Below, one piece after another: positions 54,775 through 64,000 of a stretch of 64,000 bases of DNA. The notes beneath the pieces were generated by a model. That model had not been told where the DNA came from. It worked only from the letters and a program-made list of their open reading frames with translations, and did not search any database. How positions within the stretch are numbered: position 1 is the first letter of the stretch; every line of letters begins with the position of its first letter. Both the position numbers and the translations under genes were made by a program. This DNA comes from Arcticibacter eurypsychrophilus (GTDB lineage: Bacteria > Bacteroidota > Bacteroidia > Sphingobacteriales > Sphingobacteriaceae), in NCBI RefSeq assembly GCF_001730525.1, contig NZ_MDFN01000020.1, positions 1-64,000 of the forward strand, given 5' to 3'.

Positions 54775-55272
54775 ATGAGAAATAATAAAATATACATACT
54801 TATTACAGCGCTGGCAATTGTATTTCTAGGCTCTTGCAAAAAGGATCCTGAAGTTGGAGGAACGGCAGTTGAAACAATGGCTGGAACATGGTGGGTGCAA
54901 AGTGAAGAAGTTGGGGCTAGTTACTTTCAATTTGCGACTTATAATACATCAGCTAATTCGACAACTGAAATGTGGCTGGATGATTTGAGTTCTTTTTGGG
55001 GAAGTGCTTCTCTTGGAAGAGTTGCGGGAAAAGTGAACGTTGATTTAACGAATCAAACATTTTCTGTAGCCAAAACGACTAATACAAACACGGGTTATCC
55101 GGTATCTTTTACTGTTTCTAATGGTAAAATTATTAAAGGTGGCTCAATTGGTCCAGTATCTAAGGCAGTAACTGACTCTATTTACTTTGAAGTTGAATAT
55201 ACTGATGATCCAGGTACTGTTTATCATATGTCAGGCTATAAGAGAACGAAGTTTTCTGAGGATGATCATTAA
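54775..55272 (+). CDS. Lipid-binding-like lipoprotein of SUS operon
   Basis: A 165-residue lipoprotein (lipobox LGSCKK, C21). GTWWVQSEEVGASYFQFATYNTSANSTTEMWLDDLSSFW resembles the Lipid_bd (PF12888-like) family seen with SusC/SusD pairs. The family name reflects fold and is not evidence of a lipid ligand. It follows the DUF5011 gene by 9 bases and ends the operon at a terminator. Confidence 0.75.
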   Translation: MRNNKIYILITALAIVFLGSCKKDPEVGGTAVETMAGTWWVQSEEVGASYFQFATYNTSANSTTEMWLDDLSSFWGSASLGRVAGKVNVDLTNQTFSVAKTTNTNTGYPVSFTVSNGKIIKGGSIGPVSKAVTDSIYFEVEYTDDPGTVYHMSGYKRTKFSEDDH

Positions 55273-55299
55273 TTAGATTTATATAGTATAATTTGGACA

Positions 55300-55329
55300 A
55301 CCCTACTCTATTTAGAGTGGGGTTTTTTT
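55300..55329 (+). terminator. Rho-independent terminator of the SUS operon
   Basis: ACCCTACTCT and AGAGTGGGGT pair over 10 positions (one G-T) with a 4-base loop and a 7-base T run. Confidence 0.88.
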
Positions 55330-55423
55330 AGTATTGAGCAAATTAAAATTTCTATTTAGGTCATTTTTTGCTTAAATATATAGATTATGTGTAACTTGTT
55401 CTGTTTATTAAACCGTATCTAAC

Positions 55424-56182
55424 TTGACGTTAAATATTTTCAAGGTGTCTGTCGCCATAAAGGTTATATTATCAATTTTACTGATCTTTTCTTTTTCCCC
55501 CGGTAAAGCGTTTTCTCAATCGCCTGTAGCTGATAGTGTTTATTACTCGAAAGCTGTCAGTGGTCTTCTTAACTATTACCAGAATTCTCCTGACAAAAAA
55601 TTAGTGCTTTATAATGGACCTGAACATCGGGGCTATTTTAGGCAGATTAAGGGTTTTGCCTATTTTGATACGGATAAAATGGTGGAAGGGAATGTGCATT
55701 ATGACCATGTTTGGTATAAGCTCCCTCTCCTTTATGATTTGGTTATGGATCAGGTTATTATTCTTCATTATGATGGCTTATATAAACTATCTCTTATTAG
55801 TGAGAGAGTGGATCAATTCAATATGAATGGGCATTTTTTTAAGAAAATAGGTGATACTTACCTGGACTCTAAATTGTTTCCGGGGTTTTATGAAGAGATT
55901 TATGCAGGTGATTCTATTTCTTTGTATGCCAGGAGAAGTAAAATGATTTCTGAGCTGCTCAACATGCAAAGTCTGGAACGTGAGTTTATAAGTAAAAACC
56001 AGTATTATTTTTTGATCAGGGGCTCTTATCACCCTGTGAATTCTAAGAAAGAGATGTATGCCCTGCTTGGCAATAAAAAGAAAGAGGTGGCAGTCTATCT
56101 TAGAAAAAATCATGTGAAATTTAGAAAAAGTAAAGAGGCTGCTTTGGTAATTGCTTCCAAAAAGTATGATGATAAACTTTAA
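55424..56182 (+). CDS. Hypothetical secreted protein upstream of TonB receptor
   Basis: A 252-residue protein with a signal peptide (VILSILLIFSFSPGKAFS). I do not recognise a family. The mature part is predicted mixed alpha/beta, rich in Tyr and Lys (VADSVYYSKAVSGLLNYYQNSPDKKLVLYNGPEHRGYF, then VYLRKNHVKFRKSKEAALVIA at the C-terminus). The start is TTG 55424 or GTG 55445. First gene of a tight four-gene operon: 3 bases before a TonB receptor. Likely periplasmic or surface. Confidence 0.72.
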   Translation: MTLNIFKVSVAIKVILSILLIFSFSPGKAFSQSPVADSVYYSKAVSGLLNYYQNSPDKKLVLYNGPEHRGYFRQIKGFAYFDTDKMVEGNVHYDHVWYKLPLLYDLVMDQVIILHYDGLYKLSLISERVDQFNMNGHFFKKIGDTYLDSKLFPGFYEEIYAGDSISLYARRSKMISELLNMQSLEREFISKNQYYFLIRGSYHPVNSKKEMYALLGNKKKEVAVYLRKNHVKFRKSKEAALVIASKKYDDKL

Positions 56183-56185
56183 CCT

Positions 56186-58978
56186 ATGCGCCTTTCCTAC
56201 TCGCTAATCTTTCTTTCTGCTTTTCTGTTTTTTGGTCTGGCGCAGCTTTGTGCTCAGGATAAAAAAGGCCCTCTATTGTCGGAACAATTTGATCGGGTTA
56301 AGGTCTCTGAGTTTGCGGACTATTTAGAGAAAGCTGCGGATTGCAAGATCTACTACGATAGCACTGCTTTTGATAGTCTCCGCGTTAGTGTAACTTTTGA
56401 AAATATGCCGCTTGATGCGGTGCTTACCCGTGCTTTTTTGAATACGAAGATTAAATATGCAATTGACTTTGAGAAACATGTGTTTCTGAGTCTGGACCAG
56501 GAACTTGTTGTTGGTCTGCCTGAGGGGTTTTGGGATAATAGTGGGATTAAGGCTCCTCTGACAAATGAAGAGCCGCCTTTAATTTCTGAGTTCCTGGTGG
56601 ACGTAGACAAGAATACTGCTGTGGCATCATCGGCTAATAAGGTGTATACGATTGGGAACCGGACGGCAACGTTTAAGAAAGGAAACGTGACGCTGGCGGG
56701 TTATATTAAAGAGGCGAACAGTGGTGAGCCGGTAATTGGGGCTAGTGTATATATTGAGTCTCCTCGAATTGGCGTGAGTACGAATCAGTCCGGTTATTAC
56801 TCGATCAGTCTTCCTGCTGGCAGGCATGTGCTGAATATTCGTTTTATCGGAATGCGGGATGCTTCAAGGATCATTAATTTGTTTTCGGATGGCAAACTGG
56901 ATATTGAGGTTATTAATCAGGTTCGTTCTTTAAATGAAGTGAAGATTTCGGCTGAGAAGATTGCGAATATCAGGAATACGCAAATGGGTGTGGAGAAACT
57001 GAGTATGGCTACCATCAAACAGATCCCTACGGTATTTGGGGAGCCTGATATTTTAAGGGTGATCCTGACTTTGCCGGGTGTGAAGTCTGTGGGGGAAGCG
57101 AGTACGGGCTTTAATGTCAGGGGCGGCGGTACGGATCAGAATTTGATCTTATATAATGATGCAACTATATACAACCCTTCGCATTTGTTTGGCTTCTTTT
57201 CGGCCTTTAACTCAGACGCGATAAAGGATATTGAACTGTATAAAAGTAGTATTCCGGCTAAATTTGGCGGAAGGATCTCTTCTGTGCTGGATGTGCATAG
57301 CCGGGAAGGGAATAATAAAAAGTTTGCGGGTACGGCTGGGATTGGCTTGCTAACGAGTCGCATTAATCTGGAAGGCCCGATTATTAGGGATCGAACTTCG
57401 TTTATGATTGGCGCCAGAACGACTTACTCAGATTGGCTGTTAAGGGAATTGCCTGCAAAATCGGGATATAAGAATAGTAAGGCTGCTTTTTCGGATATTG
57501 ATCTGCATCTGCATCATAAGTTTGATGATCAGAATAGTTTGTCGATAACCGGGTATTTAAGCAGCGACCGGTTTAATTTGAATAGCGATACAGTTTATAG
57601 ATATTTCAATACGAATGCTTCGCTAAAATGGAAACATATTTTTAATAACAAGTTCAACGGGAGTATTTCAACTGGGATAGACCGCTATGAGTATAAGGTG
57701 AATAGTGAGGATAATGTGGTGAATGCGTATAAGATGGGTTTTGATATTAATCAATCTAACGTAAAAACAGACTTTACGTATTATGTGAACTCCAAACATA
57801 CGCTTGACTTTGGGGCCAGTAGTATTTATTACAAATTGCATCCGGGAAGTTTTGTTCCTGCAAGTGCGGAATCACTGGTTAGTCCGGATGTTCTTGATCC
57901 TGAACAGGCGTTGGAAAGTGCGCTGTATCTGGGCGATCGTTTTGAGATTACTCCGGCCTTGTCCTTAAATGTGGGGATCAGGTATTCGTTGTTTAATTCT
58001 CTGGGTCCGGCATCTACGTATACCTATGCGGATGGCTTGCCTAAAAATGAGTTTAACATCACGGATAGTGTCGGGTATAAAAAGGGGGATGTGGTGAAGA
58101 CGTATGGTGGACCGGAATATCGTGTTTCGGCCAGGTATTCCTTTACGGGTGATTTTTCTGTTAAGGTGGCCTACAATACGTTGAGGCAGTATATTCATAT
58201 GTTGTCGAACACAACGGCTATTGCGCCTACAGATATCTGGAAGTTGAGTGATATGAATATTAAGCCGCAGGAAGGGAAACAGGTGTCGTTGGGATTATAT
58301 AAGAACTTAAAGTCGAATACGATTGAGACTTCCATGGAGGTGTATTATAAGTGGCTGAATAACTATCTGGATTATAAGAGTGGGGCGACACTGATCTTGA
58401 ATCATCATATTGAACAGGATGTGATTAACACACAGGGAAAGGCTTATGGTTTGGAACTCATGATCAAGAAGACGGCTGGTAAGCTCAATGGATGGATTAG
58501 TTATACGTATTCGAGAACGTTTTTGAAGATGGATGATCCTACTGCCATTCAGCTGGTCAATGATGGTGCGTATTATCCTGCAAATTATGATAAACCGCAT
58601 GATTTTACCGTGGTGGGTAATTATAAAGCATCGCACAGGTTTAGCCTTTCGGCTAATGTGACTTACAGTACAGGAAGGCCTATTACGCTTCCGGTAGGTA
58701 AGTATTATTATGGCGGATCGGAACGGCTGCTATATTCGGATCGTAATCAATACCGGATTCCGAACTATTTCAGGACAGACCTCTCTATGAATATTGATGG
58801 GAACCATAAAGTTCATCAATGGATTCATAGTTCATGGACACTGGGGATCTATAATGTAACGGGAAGACATAATCCGTATTCGACCTATTTTACGACTGAG
58901 CAGGGTGCGGTGAAGGGTTATCAGTTATCTATTTTTGCTTCTGCGATTCCATTTATAAATTATAACCTTCGATTCTGA
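56186..58978 (+). CDS. TonB-dependent receptor with STN domain
   Basis: A 930-residue outer-membrane receptor. A signal peptide (residues 1-24) is followed by an STN-like domain (about 30-110: VKVSEFADYLEKAADCKIYYD), a CarboxypepD_reg-like domain (about 170-255: LAGYIKEANSGEPVIGASVYIE), a plug (about 265-395: GEPDILRVILTLPGVKSVGEASTGFNVRGGGTDQNLILYNDATIYN) and a barrel. It lacks the SusC-type VxxVLKGAxAxALYGSRG motif, and no SusD gene is near, so it is a different receptor class. The STN domain suggests signalling, but no anti-sigma factor is beside it. Confidence 0.9.
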   Translation: MRLSYSLIFLSAFLFFGLAQLCAQDKKGPLLSEQFDRVKVSEFADYLEKAADCKIYYDSTAFDSLRVSVTFENMPLDAVLTRAFLNTKIKYAIDFEKHVFLSLDQELVVGLPEGFWDNSGIKAPLTNEEPPLISEFLVDVDKNTAVASSANKVYTIGNRTATFKKGNVTLAGYIKEANSGEPVIGASVYIESPRIGVSTNQSGYYSISLPAGRHVLNIRFIGMRDASRIINLFSDGKLDIEVINQVRSLNEVKISAEKIANIRNTQMGVEKLSMATIKQIPTVFGEPDILRVILTLPGVKSVGEASTGFNVRGGGTDQNLILYNDATIYNPSHLFGFFSAFNSDAIKDIELYKSSIPAKFGGRISSVLDVHSREGNNKKFAGTAGIGLLTSRINLEGPIIRDRTSFMIGARTTYSDWLLRELPAKSGYKNSKAAFSDIDLHLHHKFDDQNSLSITGYLSSDRFNLNSDTVYRYFNTNASLKWKHIFNNKFNGSISTGIDRYEYKVNSEDNVVNAYKMGFDINQSNVKTDFTYYVNSKHTLDFGASSIYYKLHPGSFVPASAESLVSPDVLDPEQALESALYLGDRFEITPALSLNVGIRYSLFNSLGPASTYTYADGLPKNEFNITDSVGYKKGDVVKTYGGPEYRVSARYSFTGDFSVKVAYNTLRQYIHMLSNTTAIAPTDIWKLSDMNIKPQEGKQVSLGLYKNLKSNTIETSMEVYYKWLNNYLDYKSGATLILNHHIEQDVINTQGKAYGLELMIKKTAGKLNGWISYTYSRTFLKMDDPTAIQLVNDGAYYPANYDKPHDFTVVGNYKASHRFSLSANVTYSTGRPITLPVGKYYYGGSERLLYSDRNQYRIPNYFRTDLSMNIDGNHKVHQWIHSSWTLGIYNVTGRHNPYSTYFTTEQGAVKGYQLSIFASAIPFINYNLRF

Positions 58979-58979
58979 T

Positions 58980-60140
58980 ATGAAAAAGATTTATATAGGC
59001 CTGTGCTTGTCAGTGGTTATGCTACTGCTTTTTCAGTGTAAAGAGGCGTATGAGCCTGATATTATATCTACGGACTTGAACTACCTCGTTGTGGAGGGCT
59101 TTTTGAATGGAAATGGCCAGACTTCAATTAAGTTATCGCGAACCAGAACTAATGCTTCTACGGCACAAGCTCCGGAATTGAAGGCTAATGTGGTGATTGA
59201 GGCGGATAACTCGAATCGGGTTATATTGACTGAGGGTGCTAATGGGAATTATACAACCAATGCGGTTTTCTCTTCTGCTTTAAAATATAAATTGCTGATC
59301 CATACTTCAGCAGGAAAGGATTATGTTTCGGAGTTTGTTTCTTTGTTGAAGACGCCTGCAATAGATAGTCTGCCTTGGAAAAGGGTGAATCAGGGGGTGC
59401 AGATTTATGTGAACACGCATGATGCGGAGAATAGAACCAAGTATTACCGCTGGGAATTTGAGGAAACATGGATCATCATTCCGACTTTCTACTCCATTCT
59501 TAAGATAGTGAAATTGGATAAACATGGACCGGATGGTCTTAGTTTTCAAATTGTGGATAGAACGCCTGCTGATGCTTTGCCTACGGCTTGTTGGCAAAAA
59601 GAATTGTCTACTAATATTCGAATCGGCTCGTCGAGCAAGTTAGTTGCAGATGTAATTAATCTTGCTCCTGTGTCGTTTATTCCTTATTCATCATGGAAAT
59701 TGGATAGGCGATACAGTATTCTGGTTAAGCAGTATGCATTAACTGCGGCTGGATTTGAATATTGGGAGAACATGAAAAAGAATACCGAGGGACTGGGCAG
59801 TATCTTTGATCCGCAGCCATCGGAAGTGAGGGGGAATATGATGTGTGTAACGGATCCTGATGAACCGGTAATCGGGTTTTTTGATGCCTCTACGCTGGAG
59901 GAAAAGAGGCTGTATATTAATATTGCGCAGGTGCCAGACTGGAGATATCGTACCGGATGTGAGTCTATTTCTGTGAAGAATGATCCGGATAGTCTGACCA
60001 CTATATTTCCCCAATATACACCACTTGATTATGTATTGAGTAGGGATAGAAAAGTTATAGAACGTTATACAGGTGCTCCTCAGGAATGTGTGGATTGCCG
60101 CTTAAAAGGATCTGCAATTAAACCTGATTTCTGGGAATGA
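58980..60140 (+). CDS. DUF4249 domain lipoprotein
   Basis: A 386-residue lipoprotein (lipobox LFQC, C20). The family pattern follows: YEPDIISTDLNYLVVEGFLNGNGQTSIKLSRT, then the C-terminal Cys-containing VDCRLKGSAIKPDFW. DUF4249 proteins are usually encoded beside TonB receptors in Bacteroidota and their role is unknown. The gene starts 1 base after the receptor's stop and overlaps the next gene by 4 bases, so the stoichiometry is probably coupled. Confidence 0.88.
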   Translation: MKKIYIGLCLSVVMLLLFQCKEAYEPDIISTDLNYLVVEGFLNGNGQTSIKLSRTRTNASTAQAPELKANVVIEADNSNRVILTEGANGNYTTNAVFSSALKYKLLIHTSAGKDYVSEFVSLLKTPAIDSLPWKRVNQGVQIYVNTHDAENRTKYYRWEFEETWIIIPTFYSILKIVKLDKHGPDGLSFQIVDRTPADALPTACWQKELSTNIRIGSSSKLVADVINLAPVSFIPYSSWKLDRRYSILVKQYALTAAGFEYWENMKKNTEGLGSIFDPQPSEVRGNMMCVTDPDEPVIGFFDASTLEEKRLYINIAQVPDWRYRTGCESISVKNDPDSLTTIFPQYTPLDYVLSRDRKVIERYTGAPQECVDCRLKGSAIKPDFWE

Positions 60141-62515
60141 TGATATATAAATACAGTTTGTCTTTTTGTATGCTGTTGATGTCCGTCCTGGTTATGGGAC
60201 AAACAACAGATCTGGATGGTATCCCTGCCTCTTTTGATCGGTACAGGACTACTCAATTGCAGGAAAAGCTGTTTGTGCATACAGACAGGACGAGTTACCT
60301 GGCTGGTGAGATTGCCTGGTTTAAGATCTACAATGTGGATGCTTCGTTTCATAAACCTATGGGCATAAGTTCGGTGGCTTATGTGGAAATTCTGGATCGG
60401 GAGAACAAGGCGGTAGTGCAAGCGAAGGTGAAATTGCAGGATGGCAAGGGTAAAGGCTCTTTGTATTTGCCGGTGTCGCTATCGTCGGGCGGGTATCGTT
60501 TGCGTGCTTATACGCGATGGATGAAGAATTTCTCGCCTGAGTTCTATTTTGAGGAACCTATTCATATCATCAATACGTTAAAAGAGCCGGAAGCCGTTTT
60601 AGTGGCTAAGGAGCTTCAGTATGATGTGCAGTTTTTCCCTGAAGGGGGAAACCTGGTGGATGGCTTAACGAGTAAGGTTGGTTTTAGGGCAACGGATCAT
60701 TCAGGCAATGGCGTGAACTTTAATGGGGTAATTCTGGATGAAGACAATACGGTTATTGCTGAATTTAAGCCTGCGAAATTTGGGATAGGTAATTTTTCTT
60801 TTACGCCTCTGAAAGGGGTTAAATATCATGCTGTTTTAAACTTGCCTGGTGGTCGGGTTTTAAAGGAAAATCTGCCTGAGCGATTTGATCAGGGTGTGGT
60901 AATGGCGCTGACTGATATTCAGGATAAAATAAGGGTTACGGTAAAATCTTCATTGGGATTAGGGGAATCGATGCCGGTATATTTATTTGTTCATTCGAGG
61001 AATAGGGTTGAATATGCAGGAAAAGGAAGTATAGAGGCTGGTTTATTCACGATGGAAATGGGTAAGGACCGGTTGAAGGATGGGGTCTCTCATTTTACTT
61101 TGTTTGATGTGAATGGTCGTCCGGTTTGTGAACGCCTGTATTTTAATGATCTGCCAGGTAATAGTCTTTTGCTAAATGCTTCTCCTGATCATCAGGAATA
61201 TGGAATGCGGAAGAATGTAGTGGTAGATATTAGTTCCGCGACAGCTGATTCAAAACCTATAGCGACTGATCTTTCTATTGCGGTGTATCGTGCTGATTCG
61301 TTGCAAAAGGATCCTTCTGTAAATATTGTGAATTACCTGCTGCTTGGCTCGGAACTGGTTAGTACTATTGAACAGCCTGATACTTATTTTTCGGGTAGTG
61401 TGGCGGAAAGGGCTGTCGCTTTGGATAATTTAATGCTTACTCATGGTTGGAGCAGGTTTAAATGGGATTCGGTTTTTAAACCTTTTGCTCCTGTTTATGC
61501 TCCGGAATTGGAATATCATGTGATTACTGGTAAGGTACTAACTGCGGATACGAAAGCTCCGGCAGCTGATATTGCCGTGGATTTTGCTATTGCCGGGAGT
61601 CGGGTTCAGTTTTATAATGGGCTAAGTGATGCGAATGGAATGGTTAATTTTTATTCCAAGGATCTTTATGGACAACATGCTGTTGTGCTACAAACGAATT
61701 CATCGTCAGATAGCTTGTATCATGTTGATCTGCAGAGTCCTTTTTCGGATCGGTTTTCTTCGCGTAGCTGGCCTGCTTTACGGTTGCCTTCGAATTTAAA
61801 CCATACGCTTCTGGTGAATAGTATTAATATGCAGGCGCTGAATATGTATCATAAAAAAGAGTTAAACCAGACTAATGCTTTGAATCTGGATAGTGTTTCT
61901 TTTTTTGGTAAACCGGGTGAATATTATCTGCTGGATAACTATGTGCGTTTTCCAACAATAGATGAGGTGTTGAAGGAATATGTGCTTGCTGTTGGGGTGA
62001 GACATAGAAATGGGAAGCCGGTGATGCAGGTGTATTCCGGTGTGCAGAATGAGGGTTTCTTTGAGGAGAGGCCATTGGTGCTTTTTGATGGAATTCCGGT
62101 AGTGAATACGGATAAAATTTTTAATTATGATCCGCTAAAGATAAGAAGCATAGAGGTGGTGGCTAAGAAATATTTTTATGGTCCGGAGATTTATGGTGGG
62201 ATCATTAAATTCAATACGTATAAAAATAATATGGATAACCTGGAGCTAGATCCGCATTCGGTTGTGCTGGATTATGAGGGGCTGCAATTAGAGAGGGAAT
62301 TCTATTCGCCAAAGTATGATGCTGGTGTTCATAATCGTTTACCTGATTTTAGAAGTCTGTTGTACTGGTCTCCGGATGTTTCTACGGATATTCATGGAAA
62401 AGGGGGGATTAGTTTTTACACTTCAGATAGGCCGGGAGTTTATATGGGTGTGATCGAGGGGTTGGGTTTAAATGGGATTCCGGGGAAAAAGGTATTTAAG
62501 TTTGAGGTAAAATAG
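60137..62515 (+). CDS. Macroglobulin-like (MG2) secreted protein with plug-like domain
   Basis: A 792-residue secreted protein; signal peptide about 1-21. The N-terminal half resembles an MG2-type macroglobulin domain (LFVHTDRTSYLAGEIAWFKIY, residues 45-65) and further beta-domains. The region around 610-695 resembles a TonB plug: VLFDGIPVVNTDKIFNYDPLKIRSIEVVAKKYFYG, then GGIIKFNT. No transmembrane barrel follows; about 100 residues remain. It overlaps the DUF4249 gene by ATGA (60137-60140). Function unknown; placement suggests it works with the receptor and DUF4249 lipoprotein. Confidence 0.72.
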   Translation: MMIYKYSLSFCMLLMSVLVMGQTTDLDGIPASFDRYRTTQLQEKLFVHTDRTSYLAGEIAWFKIYNVDASFHKPMGISSVAYVEILDRENKAVVQAKVKLQDGKGKGSLYLPVSLSSGGYRLRAYTRWMKNFSPEFYFEEPIHIINTLKEPEAVLVAKELQYDVQFFPEGGNLVDGLTSKVGFRATDHSGNGVNFNGVILDEDNTVIAEFKPAKFGIGNFSFTPLKGVKYHAVLNLPGGRVLKENLPERFDQGVVMALTDIQDKIRVTVKSSLGLGESMPVYLFVHSRNRVEYAGKGSIEAGLFTMEMGKDRLKDGVSHFTLFDVNGRPVCERLYFNDLPGNSLLLNASPDHQEYGMRKNVVVDISSATADSKPIATDLSIAVYRADSLQKDPSVNIVNYLLLGSELVSTIEQPDTYFSGSVAERAVALDNLMLTHGWSRFKWDSVFKPFAPVYAPELEYHVITGKVLTADTKAPAADIAVDFAIAGSRVQFYNGLSDANGMVNFYSKDLYGQHAVVLQTNSSSDSLYHVDLQSPFSDRFSSRSWPALRLPSNLNHTLLVNSINMQALNMYHKKELNQTNALNLDSVSFFGKPGEYYLLDNYVRFPTIDEVLKEYVLAVGVRHRNGKPVMQVYSGVQNEGFFEERPLVLFDGIPVVNTDKIFNYDPLKIRSIEVVAKKYFYGPEIYGGIIKFNTYKNNMDNLELDPHSVVLDYEGLQLEREFYSPKYDAGVHNRLPDFRSLLYWSPDVSTDIHGKGGISFYTSDRPGVYMGVIEGLGLNGIPGKKVFKFEVK

Positions 62516-62763
62516 ATTTGTTTTGGTAAAAAAGGCAAATTTTTAACTTTTTTGAATATAAATTCTCACAATTTAGATAAAAGTGTGAATTTATGTTTTG
62601 TTTTTATTGAATATATCCTATTTAAAGACTATAAAGCAATAATTGTAAAAATTTTAAGGCATTATTTTATCAAAATGTAACTATTAGTAATAAAATGTAA
62701 ATAATTTCTTGTTTTTTTAATGATTGATCATGATATTTGATAAATCATTAATTTAAATTGAAC

Positions 62764-64000
62764 ATGAAAGACAATTACTTCAAAATTGCTTTCCTGTTAA
62801 TCTGTATTTTTACGTTTAGTTTCGTTTCAGCTCAGGAACGAACTATAACTGGTACAGTAACAGGGGCAGATGACAAATTACCACTTCCGGGAGTGAGTAT
62901 TGTAGTAAAAGGAACTACAGTAGGAACTCAATCGGGTTCTAACGGTCAATTCTCTTTGAGAATACCCAATAATAAGACAGTTTTAGTATTGTCATACATA
63001 GGTTATACTTCTCAGGAAGTTTATGTTGGTCAAAAAACTACCGTATATGTTGCACTAGCAGCTGATGCTACACAACTTGGAGAAGTGGTGGTTACTGCAC
63101 TCGGTATCACAAGAAACAGAAATGAAGTTGCTTATTCGGCTCAAAAGGTCGAGGGTAATGAAGTGAGTAAGACACGTTCGGGAAACTTTATAACCGGAAT
63201 GTCGGGTAAAGTGGCTGGTTTGGAAATCAAGCAGAATAATGCAATTGGTGCATCATCAAACGTTGTTCTTCGTGGGGTGAAATCAATTACAGGAAATAAC
63301 CAGGCTTTATTTGTTATTGATGGAGTACCAGTAAACAATGCAAATGGTGGTAATCGTCAGGTAACAGACAATTCAGGTGTTTCAACCCGTCTTGATCAAT
63401 CTACAGGTAGAGGTGGATATGATTATGGTAATGCAGTGGCTGACATGAACCCAGACAATATAGAATCTATTTCTGTATTGAAAGGAGCAGCAGCAAGTGC
63501 GTTATACGGATCGCAAGGTAGTAATGGGGTAATATTGATCACAACAAAAAAAGGACAAAAAGGCCTTGGAATTTCTGTTAACTCAAGTATCAGTGTAGGA
63601 TCTTATGATAAATCCACTTTCCCTAAATACCAAAATAAATATGGAGGTGGTTATGGTGCATACTATGGTCCAAACGAAGACGCTTTTTTTAATTCGGAAG
63701 ATGTAAATGATGATGGAGTTTTGGACTTAGTGGTTCCTTTTGGTGAAGATGCTTCCTACGGTGGGGCTTTTGATCCGAATCTATTGGTTTACCAATGGGA
63801 TGCATTTGATGCTACATCACCCAACTTCGGTAAAGCTACTCCATGGGTAGCTGCTAAAAATGGTCCTTCCGGTATATTTATTACTCCGGTATCAAACAAC
63901 CAGAGTATATTTATTAACGGCGGAACAGACAAAGGGACTTACAAATTAGGATTTACACGCAACGAAGAACGTGGTATTATGCCGAACAGTAAGATCGTAA
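62764..64000 (+). CDS. SusC/RagA family TonB-linked outer membrane protein (partial, cut at window edge)
   Basis: The open frame runs off the right edge, so only the first 412 residues are visible. Signal peptide MKDNYFKIAFLLICIFTFSFVSAQ, then CarboxypepD_reg-like GTVTGADDKLPLPGVSIVVKGTTVGTQSG, plug segments VIDGVPVNN, IESISVLKGAAASALYGSQGSNGVILITTKKG. This is close to the first SusC (49360), particularly residues 25-110, so a recent paralogue or conserved subfamily. A 248-base AT-rich gap precedes it, with no clear promoter. Confidence 0.94.
   Translation, partial: MKDNYFKIAFLLICIFTFSFVSAQERTITGTVTGADDKLPLPGVSIVVKGTTVGTQSGSNGQFSLRIPNNKTVLVLSYIGYTSQEVYVGQKTTVYVALAADATQLGEVVVTALGITRNRNEVAYSAQKVEGNEVSKTRSGNFITGMSGKVAGLEIKQNNAIGASSNVVLRGVKSITGNNQALFVIDGVPVNNANGGNRQVTDNSGVSTRLDQSTGRGGYDYGNAVADMNPDNIESISVLKGAAASALYGSQGSNGVILITTKKGQKGLGISVNSSISVGSYDKSTFPKYQNKYGGGYGAYYGPNEDAFFNSEDVNDDGVLDLVVPFGEDASYGGAFDPNLLVYQWDAFDATSPNFGKATPWVAAKNGPSGIFITPVSNNQSIFINGGTDKGTYKLGFTRNEERGIMPNSKIV

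Noticed and set aside
1-64000. tRNA, rRNA, CRISPR arrays, insertion sequences, prophage
   Set aside because: Read through on both strands without seeing cloverleaf-type genes, direct-repeat arrays, transposases or integrases. Not excluded by a computed search.

Overview
The window looks like a low-GC Bacteroidota chromosome, most likely order Sphingobacteriales (Sphingobacteriaceae: Pedobacter/Solitalea-like; genus not determinable by eye). The signs are SusC/SusD pairs, DUF4175, DUF4249, DUF4199 and IPExxxVDY proteins, an acpP-fabF-rnc cluster, MlaEFD without mlaB/mlaC, and a recurrent TAnnTTTG -7 element just upstream of genes. I see no tRNA, rRNA, CRISPR array or intact insertion sequence. 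All functions are assigned from protein motifs; nothing was searched.

Region by region: 1-2.9 kb holds an aldose-epimerase-like gene facing gltX, separated by a long perfect terminator hairpin. 3.5-6.5 kb is a sulfate-activation cluster (cysH-cysD-cysN) with no sulfite reductase. 6.5-15.2 kb is a housekeeping run: DUF4175 membrane/coiled-coil protein, small HATPase protein, ybeY, TIP30-like oxidoreductase, ABC-F ATPase and mnmG. Two perfect GTTCCACGTGGAAC palindromes (parS-like) lie directly before mnmG, suggesting an origin-proximal position. 15.4-22.1 kb has an Ig-like lipoprotein, gamma-carbonic anhydrase, nadB/nadA in divergent orientation, and thiL. 22.3-36.3 kb has rmuC, a zinc peptidase, dusB-apaG, a tightly coupled CPBP-DUF2007-cdsA-TonB operon, mfd, small membrane proteins, a Nif3-like gene and a coiled-coil zinc-ribbon gene.

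36.4-38.3 kb is a two-gene AbiE-like (type IV toxin-antitoxin) locus whose promoter carries four evenly spaced GTTCAC half-sites, a ready-made autoregulatory operator. Next come a PA0069-type radical SAM gene, the MlaEFD lipid-transport operon, rnc-fabF-acpP, an IPExxxVDY gene that probably starts at TTG, pyk, and a padR-pspC pair with a 17-bp perfect palindrome over its promoter.

49.3-64 kb is outer-membrane nutrient-uptake territory. First is a SusC-SusD-DUF5011-lipid-binding operon ended by a terminator. Next is a tight four-gene operon: an unknown secreted protein, a TonB receptor with an STN domain, a DUF4249 lipoprotein, and a macroglobulin-like protein that carries a plug-like domain but no barrel. 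Last is a second SusC gene cut by the right edge. The least explained items are the four-gene TonB/DUF4249 operon, the GC-rich crossing inverted repeats after pyk, the 74-bp hairpin element upstream of gltX, and a partial copy of the nadA start in its own leader.
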